Made by a program: the position numbers and the translations under genes | Source of the DNA: Oscillospiraceae bacterium | Lineage (GTDB): Bacteria; Bacillota; Clostridia; Oscillospirales; CAG-272 | Direction: 5' to 3' | Assembly (NCBI GenBank): GCA_015064725.1 | Contig: SVRQ01000011.1 | Span: 1 to 56,644 of the forward strand | DNA: 56,644 nucleotides | The notes under the pieces: model-generated | Told to the model about the DNA's origin: nothing | The model's database searches: none | Seen by the model: the letters and a program-made list of their open reading frames with translations, nothing else | Shown: piece after piece, positions 28,801 to 35,532 of the stretch | How the letters are laid out: every line of letters begins with the position of its first letter | Numbering within the stretch: the stretch's first letter is position 1

Positions 28801-30198
28801 GTTGAAAGCACCACGGTTTATGGATATGAGGAGGGCGGTAAGGCGCTTTACAGCGTGACTCTCGGCTCCATCTATGACGCATACAACGTAAACTACACGG
28901 CATCCGGCAGTGCGACGATCACCGTGACTTACAGCAAGGGAACGAACCTCACCTCTCAAATGACAAAAGAGGAAAGGGAAGCTGTTGCATATACCTTCTA
29001 TGAGGACTCCGACGGCGACGGCGTTTACGAAACTCTGCTTGGCACGCAAGCCCCGAAAAACGCAGGCAGATACCTTGTGGAGGCGGTGCTTGAAGCCGCA
29101 AAATACGAAGCGGAGGGAAGCGCGGCGTTCGTTATCTCCAAAAGGGAGATACGCATCGTTGCAATAGAAAATTGGCTCAAATACGTAACCTCGGAAGAGG
29201 TCAAGACGTATGACGGTACGATCCCCGACCCCGGCGAGATTTATTTCGAGGGCGTTGTCAGCGGAGAAACGGTGGCTCTTTTGCCGGGTGTTTCTTTCAA
29301 ATACGTTGACACGGGAGGCGCGGGATATGCGGACGACGTTTCCTACGATGACAAAAAGATCATCGTTACAAACCCCATTCTCGATGCCTCTTCGCAGATA
29401 AACTACGTCCTTGTCGGCGTGACGGGCAATATCTGCTACGTTCACGGTCAGATAGCATATTCAACAAGCGGTACGATGTTCCGCAAGGCGGATGCGTCAA
29501 ACACTTCTCTTTGGAGAAAGTTCTATCCCGTTGAGGATACGGATTATTTGACTTGGGTAACAAGCGGCGGCGTGTTCACGGATACGCGCATCGACTACCA
29601 CTCTCCCGTGCCGAACGGCGCAAGTGCCGATAACGGCTACAGCGGCGGTACGGTCGGTGTTCACCGAGAGTACGTTAAGCTTCGTACCACGGGCGACACA
29701 AGCGAAAGATATTCTGTTGACATAGAGTTCGGTGCTATGCAATTTGAATATACAAAAACCATTTGGAACGTAAACACGGGCGAATATGAAGCTGTGGAGG
29801 GCGAGTCCAAATGGAACGGACACAACGGCACGAACAACGCCGTAACGATTACGAACCGTTCTAACTCCGATATTTATTATCAGCTCGAATTTGCCATAGA
29901 CTTTATGTATGCGGCAATTTCGGAAGGGGCGGACTCCGGCATCCGCGCGGCTTTGTATGATACAAATTACGCGCTCGTTGCGGGAACGCAAACCGGCGGC
30001 AAGATAACGAGCACGGTCGGCACAAGCGCAGTTCAGGCTCTGCTTTCTGCGGCACCTCTTGATCCGACAGAGATCGGCACGGCACGTTCAAAGACGTACT
30101 TGCTTGTGCTTTCGGGCGTCCCCTCCTCTATTACGGAGGATAACAACATAAATTACACTAATGTTGGCTCTATCACGGTGACGATAATAGACCCGTAA
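25804..30198 (+). CDS. Large secreted surface protein (1464 aa)
   Basis: This starts with GTG behind AAAGGAGGAAGAG, 37 bases after the GLUG gene. A signal peptide (1-31, VSA-AYT) is followed by a Gly/Asn-rich right-handed-helix-like region to about residue 460, with recurring strands such as IIIDTGTITAVGGHTAAGIG, IEINGGNITAVAGRWAAAIG and CGGAGIGGG. Then come beta-sandwich domains, with MBG/YDG-type repeats KIYDGNPVEPSF (about 818) and VKTYDGTIPDPG (about 1133). The C-terminal 165 residues contain ERYSVDIEF and IWNVNTGEY, the module shared with the five small secreted proteins that follow. There is no LPXTG, dockerin or membrane anchor at the C-terminus. Likely the adhesin or scaffold of the cluster, retained by partners; the role is inferred. 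Confidence 0.9.
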   Translation: MNLKKRATALVMIFAMVLLLIPPLGINVSAAYTISSGAVVIDEAFVAANGTEYIIENGVFSVTVIGEVDVSIIFNNVTIDRSTDATGTNVAGIYTAGQTLYNNGWTTRPTNNSYYVPTCPFLITGGASVTARFDGNCTFRAGYNGWYATNNNSLQLTGNNHCGYAGIQVDSGASLTISSAENLNAYGAYQMASTDTNYVNAVVRGQTVRDNSGQIITVGDGVFDIEDIIAYNSKPFRSGNYNTGGNGYGQPSGSNASAYCGGAGIGGGTAYNSTTSAEKGYTAGTPGTIIIDTGTITAVGGHTAAGIGGGLNGAATSSKIEINGGNITAVAGRWAAAIGDGDSVSGNTSLSFDNSNGNSYEIIINGGIINAYGGLSASAIGTTDEVTNKGNYGTSALSITIAGGTITAQSGESYDGGTTSTAAIGAGNGTNMEDNNITIYNQATIVASSFSSYAISNYGNDTTGEMIPSVNIDPEGYVYLVRFDDTTTERVFKIYAIHKNANGHFMYVPTAASDIADGSIDGATTAYFYAYDPGHVSSDGTRIGGFYLVDKDGANVVPDDYADNPDNYLYDEDAKRYYPLTIPSLSAFYDVDTVIEEITVPGNYKAVAITLPKPDAYGGAYVLEVPTNADPTYVLMQKDNPGVTSGEIQSGSAVSSTHYTAGTNPPTEANSTPNITIDGTARPFTDLDVGIYEGGAAQPTLIPEFTDTVYGYTFYVPHGTERFWLDFSFASSYTDEYGNAVSAKLILLTLDGADQGFDPNASTVSLSDLNIGSDGKANVWIKKTDTTIASGSTKTVSYKVTIVVKDKYSFLLNVDALDKIYDGNPVEPSFTALLDGAGYSTSIEKGSLTTAYTQNDTGSDGNTSHVSVAGYDVYYTINNISLSSNGTVTYTVRFTYNNYYTTNYSFTVDKDGNVRFTSGTVILGDFGNNYRVQITNTGSAIRLQLQQYQWSWYGGNWNNSGGAQTLNLTASVTHSLIASTDLSDAEQTLKDRIQANGTTVESTTVYGYEEGGKALYSVTLGSIYDAYNVNYTASGSATITVTYSKGTNLTSQMTKEEREAVAYTFYEDSDGDGVYETLLGTQAPKNAGRYLVEAVLEAAKYEAEGSAAFVISKREIRIVAIENWLKYVTSEEVKTYDGTIPDPGEIYFEGVVSGETVALLPGVSFKYVDTGGAGYADDVSYDDKKIIVTNPILDASSQINYVLVGVTGNICYVHGQIAYSTSGTMFRKADASNTSLWRKFYPVEDTDYLTWVTSGGVFTDTRIDYHSPVPNGASADNGYSGGTVGVHREYVKLRTTGDTSERYSVDIEFGAMQFEYTKTIWNVNTGEYEAVEGESKWNGHNGTNNAVTITNRSNSDIYYQLEFAIDFMYAAISEGADSGIRAALYDTNYALVAGTQTGGKITSTVGTSAVQALLSAAPLDPTEIGTARSKTYLLVLSGVPSSITEDNNINYTNVGSITVTIIDP

Positions 30199-30213
30199 CT
30201 ATTGTTTCTTTTT

Positions 30214-30237
30214 CGGGAGGAGCAAGCCCCTCCCCTA
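30214..30237 (+). repeat. GGGAGGAGCAAGCCCCTCCC element, copy 1
   Basis: A short inverted-repeat element, CGGGAGGAGCAAGCCCCTCC followed by CCTAC, 15 bases after the large surface protein gene. Further copies lie at 40193-40217 (inverted), 43735-43760, 45586-45611, 45669-45694 and a degenerate one at 46579-46601, all intergenic. Confidence 0.8.
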
Positions 30238-30291
30238 CCTCGACACCTCTTTGCAAAACCACGCAAGGAGCGAATATTTCCCCAAACTTTG

Positions 30292-30335
30292 CCTTCCCCT
30301 TTGGGGAAGGGGGACCGCTTGCGGTGGATGAGGTG
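30292..30335 (+). repeat. CCTTCCCC/GATGAGG hairpin element, half unit
   Basis: A constant hairpin CCTTCCCC-ttt-GGGGAAGG is followed by a variable ACCGC-tt-GCGGT hairpin and GGATGAGGTG. It equals one half of the longer element at 37915-38040. Confidence 0.75.
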
Positions 30336-30381
30336 TTCACCTATTTTAAATCCAAACTAAAAAAGAAAGGCAGATGATGGA

Positions 30382-30933
30382 ATGAAGCGAATATTTTCCT
30401 TGATATTGGCGTTTTGCTTTGTAATATTCGGCGGCATTTCCGTTTCTGCCGCGAGCGTTGCAAACAATGCGACGGCTTACCCGGGCGGTGCTTCAAGCAC
30501 GTCGGGCATAGGCGTTGCGGTAATATCCTCTGTAAGCAGGTACGCAATAGACGTAACCTTTAGCCAAACGGAGTTTACGCTCAACTCTCTTGTCTGGGAC
30601 GTAAACAACCTTGACTACATTTTGGTGCAAGGACAAAGCTTTGAAGCAACGCCCATAAACGTGACGGTGACGAACTATTCCGACAAGCCCATCCTGGCTT
30701 GGGGAAGTGCCACCGCCAACACGGCTGTGGAGATACACTCCATAGAACCCACTTACACGGTGGATAACAAGCTTACCATCCCCGGCGTTGTTCCCGATGG
30801 CATTGCGAACAACACGAACGGTGTGAACGGCAAGATGGCTTATTACATCAACGTTCCCGCGGGATGGTCGCCCCCGAGCCTTTCGGGAAACATCGTTATC
30901 GGTACAGTATCCGTGTATTTGGCAAAACCCTAA
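30382..30933 (+). CDS. Secreted protein, RYAxD/WDVNN family (1)
   Basis: This encodes 183 aa with a signal peptide (1-24, VSA-AS). The mature protein opens with the family strand SSVSRYAIDVTFSQTEF, then SLVWDVNNLDYIL, then VTVTNYSDKPILAW, and ends with an all-beta region closing GTVSVYLAKP. It is one of five small secreted paralogues in a row, each with one copy of this module; the same module ends the preceding 1464-aa protein. No sorting signal, Cys or catalytic motif. A beta-sandwich subunit is likely. The gap from the large gene contains two repeat elements but no clear terminator T-run, so the cluster may be one transcript. Family not recognised. Confidence 0.85.
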   Translation: MKRIFSLILAFCFVIFGGISVSAASVANNATAYPGGASSTSGIGVAVISSVSRYAIDVTFSQTEFTLNSLVWDVNNLDYILVQGQSFEATPINVTVTNYSDKPILAWGSATANTAVEIHSIEPTYTVDNKLTIPGVVPDGIANNTNGVNGKMAYYINVPAGWSPPSLSGNIVIGTVSVYLAKP

Positions 30934-31028
30934 CCTCTTCCGTCAACCTACGGTTGCCACCTTCCCCAAAGGGGAAGGCAAAAGGCTTCCCCTTTGGGGA
31001 AGCTCCCGACGAAAGTCGGGTGAAGAGG
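30934..31028. repeat. CCTTCCCC/GAAGAGG hairpin element, full unit
   Basis: Bounded by CCTCTTC (30934-30940) and its inverse GAAGAGG (31022-31028). Inside: CAACC-tac-GGTTG, CCTTCCCC-aaa-GGGGAAGG, CTTCCCC-ttt-GGGGAAG, CCCGAC-gaaa-GTCGGG. The left half is a diverged mirror of the right half. It begins at the base after the stop of the 30382 gene. Confidence 0.8.
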
Positions 31029-31122
31029 CGACAAACACAGTTTATACGAAACGGCAAAACCGTTTTCTTATAATACAACAAAAAACAAAAAAACAAATAA
31101 AAATTTTAAATGGAGGAAAAAA

Positions 31123-31884
31123 ATGAAAAAACTTATTTCACTTGTTCTTTCTCTTGCACTTGCTGCTTGTATGTTCAGTATGAGTGTTGGTGCGGCTAAC
31201 GTAGTTGGTACTTGCGGCGTTAAAAATACCATTGACGATGGACTTTCAGTTGATGCTTGGAACGGTTCATCTGAATTTTCCGACCTTATCATCTTGAATA
31301 TCAGCGGTATCCATCACAGATATGCTGTTGACGTTGTTTTCAATGGAACTCTTACGTTCAATACGGGTTCATATATTTGGGATGTTAATAACTTGAGATA
31401 TCAGACCGAAAGTTCCGGTATGAGCGATACGGAATATAGTTTTCAAGTTGTAAACTACTCAGACGTTCCCGTTGGTGTTGAGGCATCAATTACCGAAGTT
31501 TATAATTTGTTAAATACAGGCGATGGAGTTAAATTGCATTTCCACACCGAAAGTGTTGTTTCTTCGGATTACACAACAGCAGGAACTCCTGACTTTAGCA
31601 CAACGGAAAGTACAACAGCTACCTCGATCAAAGGTAGGTTGGAGGGAGTTGATATAACTGATCCGCTTAACTCGAGATATGCCCCTTATCTTGATTTCAA
31701 GGCACATCTTTATATCGGAGAATCTTATGACGCCAATGCAGATAAGGATGAACTTTGGGATCTCGCTGTTTACGCGCTTATCCGATCTACTGAAGATAAT
31801 AAGATCAACCTTGGCCGTTTCACTATTACAATAAGCAAAGTTGATTTTGAGGATTCCGATCCGGGCGCTGAAGAAATAACCTAA
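31123..31884 (+). CDS. Secreted protein, RYAxD/WDVNN family (2)
   Basis: This encodes 253 aa, the second-longest of the small paralogues. Signal peptide 1-24 (VGA-AN). Family strand ISGIHHRYAVDVVFNGTL, then YIWDVNNLRYQTESSG and FQVVNYSDVPVGVEASI. The C-terminal half adds a Ser/Thr-rich stretch (about 150-170) and a second beta region ending ITISKVDFEDSDPGAEEIT, an acidic tail. The DNA is noticeably more AT-rich and less biased toward the C-ending codons of the neighbours. A GGAGGAAAAAA ribosome binding site precedes the start. Probable structural subunit; function otherwise unknown. Confidence 0.85.
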   Translation: MKKLISLVLSLALAACMFSMSVGAANVVGTCGVKNTIDDGLSVDAWNGSSEFSDLIILNISGIHHRYAVDVVFNGTLTFNTGSYIWDVNNLRYQTESSGMSDTEYSFQVVNYSDVPVGVEASITEVYNLLNTGDGVKLHFHTESVVSSDYTTAGTPDFSTTESTTATSIKGRLEGVDITDPLNSRYAPYLDFKAHLYIGESYDANADKDELWDLAVYALIRSTEDNKINLGRFTITISKVDFEDSDPGAEEIT

Positions 31885-31956
31885 CCCACACCCTAAGTAT
31901 AAAATTGCGAAAGCATTTTTATAAATAACCACAAAATAAAATTAGGAGGTAATACT

Positions 31957-32544
31957 ATGAAAAAAATCATTTCTATTCTCGTGGCTGCGATGATGCTCGT
32001 TTCTCTCTTTGCTGTACCTGCATTTGCTGCCGATAAGACAATTATCGATGCGGATTCAAGCAACAATACTTATGAAGGTGCTATAAAAGACGCTTTCGGC
32101 GGCAGCACTTCCGCGGAAGTTCAGATCCAGATCAATGGTGACGTTAATCACAGATATGCTGTTGATATCACGTTCGACGCTCCCGTATTCACACTCAGCA
32201 CGGGTGCTACTTGGCATCCCGAAAGACACGAATACCTCCACGACCTTCCTGTTACATGGATAGGCGAAGGTACTGTTACTGTAGAAAACCACTCCGACAG
32301 ACCCATTACATATGAAGCAGCGGCAGCGGTTACTACGGACGAATACGGTCCCCTCTCCATCGTATTCAACGGTGCTGCTACATACGCTCCCATCCCTGTA
32401 ACCGAAATCGCAGGATGCACGGTTGGCGGCGTAGCTCCTAAAGATAGTTTTACATACGGTGTAGTTGGCACACCTATCGTTGCACAGCTCACAGCTACAA
32501 AGCTCGGTACTGTAACAGTAACGGTGGACGCTGTTGACTTATAA
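31957..32544 (+). CDS. Secreted protein, RYAxD/WDVNN family (3), likely abundant
   Basis: This encodes 195 aa. Signal peptide 1-24 (AFA-AD). The strand INGDVNHRYAVDITFDAPVF is followed by the aromatic segment ATWHPERHEYLHDL and VTVENHSDRPITYEAA, and the protein ends in alternating strands rich in Thr/Val (TVTVTVDAVDL). It has the best ribosome binding site of the cluster, TAGGAGGT, and a restricted codon set (mostly GCT/GCA, ATC, GTT, AAG-type choices), which suggests the most highly produced member and perhaps the major subunit of a surface assembly (inference). Two hairpins at 32557-32611 follow the stop and may stabilise or attenuate the message. Confidence 0.85.
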   Translation: MKKIISILVAAMMLVSLFAVPAFAADKTIIDADSSNNTYEGAIKDAFGGSTSAEVQIQINGDVNHRYAVDITFDAPVFTLSTGATWHPERHEYLHDLPVTWIGEGTVTVENHSDRPITYEAAAAVTTDEYGPLSIVFNGAATYAPIPVTEIAGCTVGGVAPKDSFTYGVVGTPIVAQLTATKLGTVTVTVDAVDL

Positions 32545-32556
32545 TTTTAACTTGAT

Positions 32557-32611
32557 ATGTCGTGCGGGGAAACCCCGCATGACATAGATTGTTGAGAAAC
32601 TTTTTCAACAA
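32557..32611 (+). other. Two consecutive stem-loops between paralogues 3 and 4
   Basis: First: ATGTC-g-TGCGGGG, loop AAA, CCCCGCA-t-GACAT (32557-32585). Second: TTGTTGA/TCAACAA (32589-32611). Neither has a proper T-run after it. They may protect the 3' end of the upstream message or partially attenuate the downstream genes. Confidence 0.65.
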
Positions 32612-32672
32612 CCTCTGCCATGCGGGGTATTCGCAGACAACCTACTGAAATACGCAGAAAGGAGAAGACTTT

Positions 32673-33284
32673 ATGAAAAACATTTTTGCAAAACGTTTTT
32701 TTAGCAAGATTCTTGCCGTTTTTTTGTCGGTTTGCATAATGACTTTTTCGGGGGCTCTTCTCGTTTTTGCGGGGTGGGAACACGGTGCTTCGAATGACGT
32801 GCTCATTCAGATACTCGGCGGCACAGACGGAAAGGGCGGATACCGCTATTCCGTTGATATTATTTATTACAGTATGGCGTTTTCTTTCAACGTGCGCTCC
32901 TATGAGGTAAACACGCAAACAGGCGAAACTTATATCACAAGCGGAGTTTGGTTTATGGATGAAAACAAAAAAGCGGACGTTGAGCTTTACGTGGAAAACC
33001 ACGCGGACACTCCTATAAGCGTTACGGCTTTTATCGACCAAGCGGATTTTGACGAATGTAATACCCGTGTCTTGCGCGAAGGTCTGCAAAGGGAATATCT
33101 CCCCGCGTGCGAGCTTACAAGCGAAGGAGTTGTTATAAGCCGCGGCACAATGACGCTTTCCCTTGATAATATGCCCGATATAGACAATTTCAAGGGCGAA
33201 AAACAATTTTACATTACCGTTTACGTTGTTCCCGCAAGCGGAGAAACAACGTCGGGCGGTTATTTTAACTCGAATTTCAAATAA
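32673..33284 (+). CDS. Secreted protein, RYAxD/WDVNN family (4)
   Basis: This encodes 203 aa. A basic N-terminus (MKNIFAKRFFSKI) and hydrophobic segment form a signal peptide to about residue 34 (VFA-GW). The module is diverged: GGYRYSVDIIYYSMAFSF, then SYEVNTQTGETYITSG and VELYVENHADTPISVTAFI. The second half continues as beta strands ending FYITVYVVPASGET and an Asn-rich tail. The Y-E-V-N-T-x-T-G-E form is closest to the module of the 1464-aa protein (W-N-V-N-T-G-E-Y-E). An AAAGGAGAAG ribosome binding site precedes the start. Same proposed role as its neighbours. Confidence 0.85.
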   Translation: MKNIFAKRFFSKILAVFLSVCIMTFSGALLVFAGWEHGASNDVLIQILGGTDGKGGYRYSVDIIYYSMAFSFNVRSYEVNTQTGETYITSGVWFMDENKKADVELYVENHADTPISVTAFIDQADFDECNTRVLREGLQREYLPACELTSEGVVISRGTMTLSLDNMPDIDNFKGEKQFYITVYVVPASGETTSGGYFNSNFK

Positions 33285-33360
33285 CGATATTCTTGCGAAG
33301 GCATCGTCCGCGCAAGAATGTCAAGCTGACTTAAAAACGATGGAAAGAGGTGTTGCACAA

Positions 33361-34197
33361 ATGAACAGAATATTTAAAAGGGCAAGATCTCTTTGCGCCG
33401 TTTTGCTCTCGGGTGCGCTCGCTTTTACGGGTGCTATGAGGGTTCACGCAGAAGAAACAGCGGAAATTACCGCCACAACGTCGGCAACTACCGTCACAAC
33501 GTCGGCAACTACCGTCACAACAACGGCAACTACTTCCACAACGTCGGCAACTACCGCCACAACGTCGGCAACTACCGCCGCGACAACGGCAACTACCGCA
33601 CAGAGTGTTTTGACAACGGTTGCTCCCGTTACAGTGCCTCCAGTTCAGACGTTGGACGGGGAAGAGAGCTACGTTTATAACGTGACCATTACGTTCGGCT
33701 CGTTTGATTTTTATTACGATTACGGCACTTGGGATTCCCAAAACCTTAAATATTCGGCAAACCAATCAAGCACGGACCCTGCCGCAGGAACGGTGGATAC
33801 TTTTCCCGGCTGGTACGGCTTTGACGGTACGGCAAATAAAATAACCGTTGAAAATTCTTCCATCGCCGGCGGTGTGCAGGTTACCGTGCAATATACGGAC
33901 ACACCTCTTGCGGGGGATACCACGGATACGGTTGAGTTCCCCTTGCTCTCCGACTCTGTTATGATGTCCTGTTATGAGGACGCGGCGTTTACGCTTCCGT
34001 CGCCCGGTGCGTTCAAAAACGGATGCAGCTTTCCCGTGGCGGGGCTTGACGCGGCTTTGCAGCCAACAACAAAGGATATTTACGTTTCGTTCAGCGGAAA
34101 GCCGCTTAATACGGACGGAACTGCTTTTGTAAGCGCGCAAACGCGCAGAATAGGTTATATTACGCTTACGGTATCGCTTCCCGATGCAATACAATGA
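33361..34197 (+). CDS. Secreted protein, RYAxD/WDVNN family (5) with Thr-rich stalk
   Basis: This encodes 278 aa. Signal peptide to about residue 30 (VHA-EE), then a Thr/Ala/Ser stalk (about 35-80) built from 21-bp DNA repeats encoding T-S-A-T-T-x-T, then a Val/Pro hinge (APVTVPPVQ), then the family module SYVYNVTITFGSFDFYYDYG, TWDSQNLKYSAN and KITVENSSIAGGVQVTVQY. It ends with further strands. The stalk resembles O-glycosylated linkers of secreted Firmicute proteins. I start at 33361 because AAAGAGGTG precedes it and the signal peptide begins there; an in-frame ATG at 33226 would lie inside the previous gene. Followed after 7 bases by the membrane-anchored 34205 gene. Confidence 0.87.
   Translation: MNRIFKRARSLCAVLLSGALAFTGAMRVHAEETAEITATTSATTVTTSATTVTTTATTSTTSATTATTSATTAATTATTAQSVLTTVAPVTVPPVQTLDGEESYVYNVTITFGSFDFYYDYGTWDSQNLKYSANQSSTDPAAGTVDTFPGWYGFDGTANKITVENSSIAGGVQVTVQYTDTPLAGDTTDTVEFPLLSDSVMMSCYEDAAFTLPSPGAFKNGCSFPVAGLDAALQPTTKDIYVSFSGKPLNTDGTAFVSAQTRRIGYITLTVSLPDAIQ
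33474..33599 (+). repeat. 21-bp tandem repeats encoding a Thr-rich stalk
   Basis: About six copies of a 21-bp unit of the type TCGGCAACTACCGYCACAAC plus one base, some with ACG in place of TCG, all in frame within the 33361 gene. Copies differ at one to three positions, so copy number could vary by slippage. Confidence 0.85.
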
Positions 34198-34204
34198 GGA
34201 TAAA

Positions 34205-34750
34205 ATGAAAAAACAGACTTTATGCTACACTTCAGTAAAAAGAATAGTGCTTTTTGCAGTTATCGCGGCGCTTGTCCTTGCCGCGGCTGTGGCTGCGTTC
34301 GTTCTGCTTGCTTCCGTTGAGCCTGCGTTTTTTGACGAGAATGCCGTTGTAGGTTCTCCTGAGGAGATCTTGCCGGAGGATACAACGTACAAGCTTTATA
34401 TGGCGGAGGGTGTTTGCGATGCCGCGCTTTGCGAGCTTCCCAAAATTACGGATGGCAAAGATCTGAAGATCTTCCTTACCAATCCCGAAAACAACAGCGT
34501 TTATATCCGCGCGGAGGTATATACCGTTGCGTTTGTACGCGATGCCGGCGGCAACGTTGTGGACTATTACCACGATGAGCTTTTGGGAAAGACGGGCTTT
34601 ATCCGCCCCGGCGAATACGTGGAAACGCTCACACTTGACAATAAGCTTAAAGACAGCGAAACTTACGCTATGATAAAGATAGCGACCTACAACATAGACG
34701 ACGGAACGAGCAACGGAACTTTCTTTGTGAATACGATACTCTATAAATAA
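34205..34750 (+). CDS. Membrane-anchored extracellular protein closing the cluster
   Basis: This encodes 181 aa. A basic N-terminus and one uncleaved-looking helix (about residues 13-37, IVLFAVIAALVLAAAVAAFV) anchor a single extracellular beta domain. The domain (about 60-181) has IFLTNPENNSVYIRAEVY, GFIRPGEYVETLTLDNKL and YAMIKIATYN. This pattern (N-P near the start, a G-x-x-x-x-G turn, a closing I/V-x-x-x-A/T-Y strand) recalls the C-terminal domain of the GLUG protein at 24261. Start at 34205 (MKKQTLCY), 7 bases after the previous stop with TGAGGATAAA in front; an ATG 21 bases upstream overlaps the previous gene. It may anchor the secreted proteins to the membrane (inference). Confidence 0.85.
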   Translation: MKKQTLCYTSVKRIVLFAVIAALVLAAAVAAFVLLASVEPAFFDENAVVGSPEEILPEDTTYKLYMAEGVCDAALCELPKITDGKDLKIFLTNPENNSVYIRAEVYTVAFVRDAGGNVVDYYHDELLGKTGFIRPGEYVETLTLDNKLKDSETYAMIKIATYNIDDGTSNGTFFVNTILYK

Positions 34751-34819
34751 AAAAATCGGCTAAAGGCAGGTTCTCATAAGGATGTTTACAGTTGTAGGGA
34801 CCGGCGTCCTCGACGGTCC
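34744..34819. repeat. Left inverted repeat around the 35093 gene
   Basis: About 76 bp starting in the last sense codon of the 34205 gene (AAATAAAAAAATCGGC) and ending GGCGTCCTCGACGGTCC. It is nearly the reverse complement of 35533-35613. The GTAGGGACCGGCGTCC core recurs at 43820 and, degenerate, at 45510. Confidence 0.85.
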
Positions 34820-34832
34820 TTAATACACGCAT

Positions 34833-34870
34833 ACAAATCGGCAGAGATATTGTTTTCTCTGCCGATTTGT
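34833..34870. other. Perfect 15-bp palindrome inside the inverted-repeat unit
   Basis: ACAAATCGGCAGAGA, 8-base loop, TCTCTGCCGATTTGT. No T-run. It shares AATCGGC with the inverted repeat ends. Confidence 0.7.
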
Positions 34871-34889
34871 GATATAATGGGGATAATGA

Positions 34890-35000
34890 AAAAGCCTCTC
34901 CCTTGGGGAGAGGTGGCGGCGAAGCCGACGGAGAGGGTTAGATGATGGATTGAAATGCCCTCTCACCCGCTATCGCGGGAGCTCTCCCAAAGGGAGAGCC
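34890..35000. repeat. Hairpin element, CCTCTCCC type
   Basis: Bounded by AAGCCTCTCCC and its inverse GGGAGAGCCTT. Contains CCTCTCCC-ttg-GGGAGAGG, GGC-ggcgaa-GCC, an internal GAGAGGG/CCCTCTC pair, CCCGC-tatc-GCGGG and GCTCTCCC-aaa-GGGAGAGC. Same plan as 30934-31028 and 37915-38040 with a diverged constant hairpin. Confidence 0.75.
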
Positions 35001-35092
35001 TTAGGATGCGTGCAACTTTAGGGGTATGGGCTTTGCCCTAAGCATTTGTAATACAAAGGCGAAACTGACGATAAACAAAGGAGAAAAGAATA

Positions 35093-35458
35093 ATGGATAA
35101 TAGTGTATCAAATTGGATTGATAAAGTTTTGGATCAGGAAATTCCCAATACGGTTATAGCTTTCTGCTTTAATCTTTATGAGGAATCCGATGGCAGTTGG
35201 GCAATGGATTTGGTTGGAACAGAACGCTTTGACCTTGAAGACGAGGACTGGGCATGCAACGAATTGACCGATTTTGGATCACGAGAGTGTTTGTATAATT
35301 GGGAAATGGAGTGTGAATGGGACGAAGCTTTGGAATATATTGTTAAGGAATTGAAACGGTATTTAGAAAACGGAAAATATGCAGATTTGCTGAAATCAAA
35401 AGATGGTGTTGGTGTTGGATTTGTAGATGGGAATATCGAAATTTTACACACTAAATAA
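35093..35458 (+). CDS. Small acidic orphan protein
   Basis: This encodes 121 aa, strongly acidic, soluble, with Trp-rich short strands and helices: SWAMDLVGTERFDLEDEDWA, LYNWEMECEWDEALEYI and a C-terminal KDGVGVGFVDGNIEILH hairpin. A size and composition of this kind is common among immunity proteins of polymorphic toxins, but no toxin gene is adjacent and I cannot confirm the family. An AAAGGAGAAAAGAATA site precedes the start. It lies between approximately 80-bp inverted repeats (34744-34819 and 35533-35613) together with a palindrome and a hairpin element. Codon use is more AT-rich than neighbours, consistent with acquisition as a cassette. Confidence 0.8.
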   Translation: MDNSVSNWIDKVLDQEIPNTVIAFCFNLYEESDGSWAMDLVGTERFDLEDEDWACNELTDFGSRECLYNWEMECEWDEALEYIVKELKRYLENGKYADLLKSKDGVGVGFVDGNIEILHTK

Positions 35459-35463
35459 AAACG

Positions 35464-35497
35464 AACCCCGACAGACCGTTAAAAATCTGTCAGGGTT
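35464..35497 (+). terminator. Stem-loop after the 35093 gene
   Basis: AACCC-c-GACAGA, ten-base loop, TCTGTC-a-GGGTT; only weak T content follows, so termination is plausible but not certain. Confidence 0.55.
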
Positions 35498-35532
35498 AAT
35501 CTTTGTCTTCTGCAGAGCAATTATGAATTTTT

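Noticed and set aside
33474-33599. CRISPR-like tandem repeats
   Set aside because: Direct in-frame coding repeats of 21 bp without spacers.
31957-34197. Pilin or sortase-assembled pili
   Set aside because: No LPXTG, no pilin motif, no sortase gene in the cluster.
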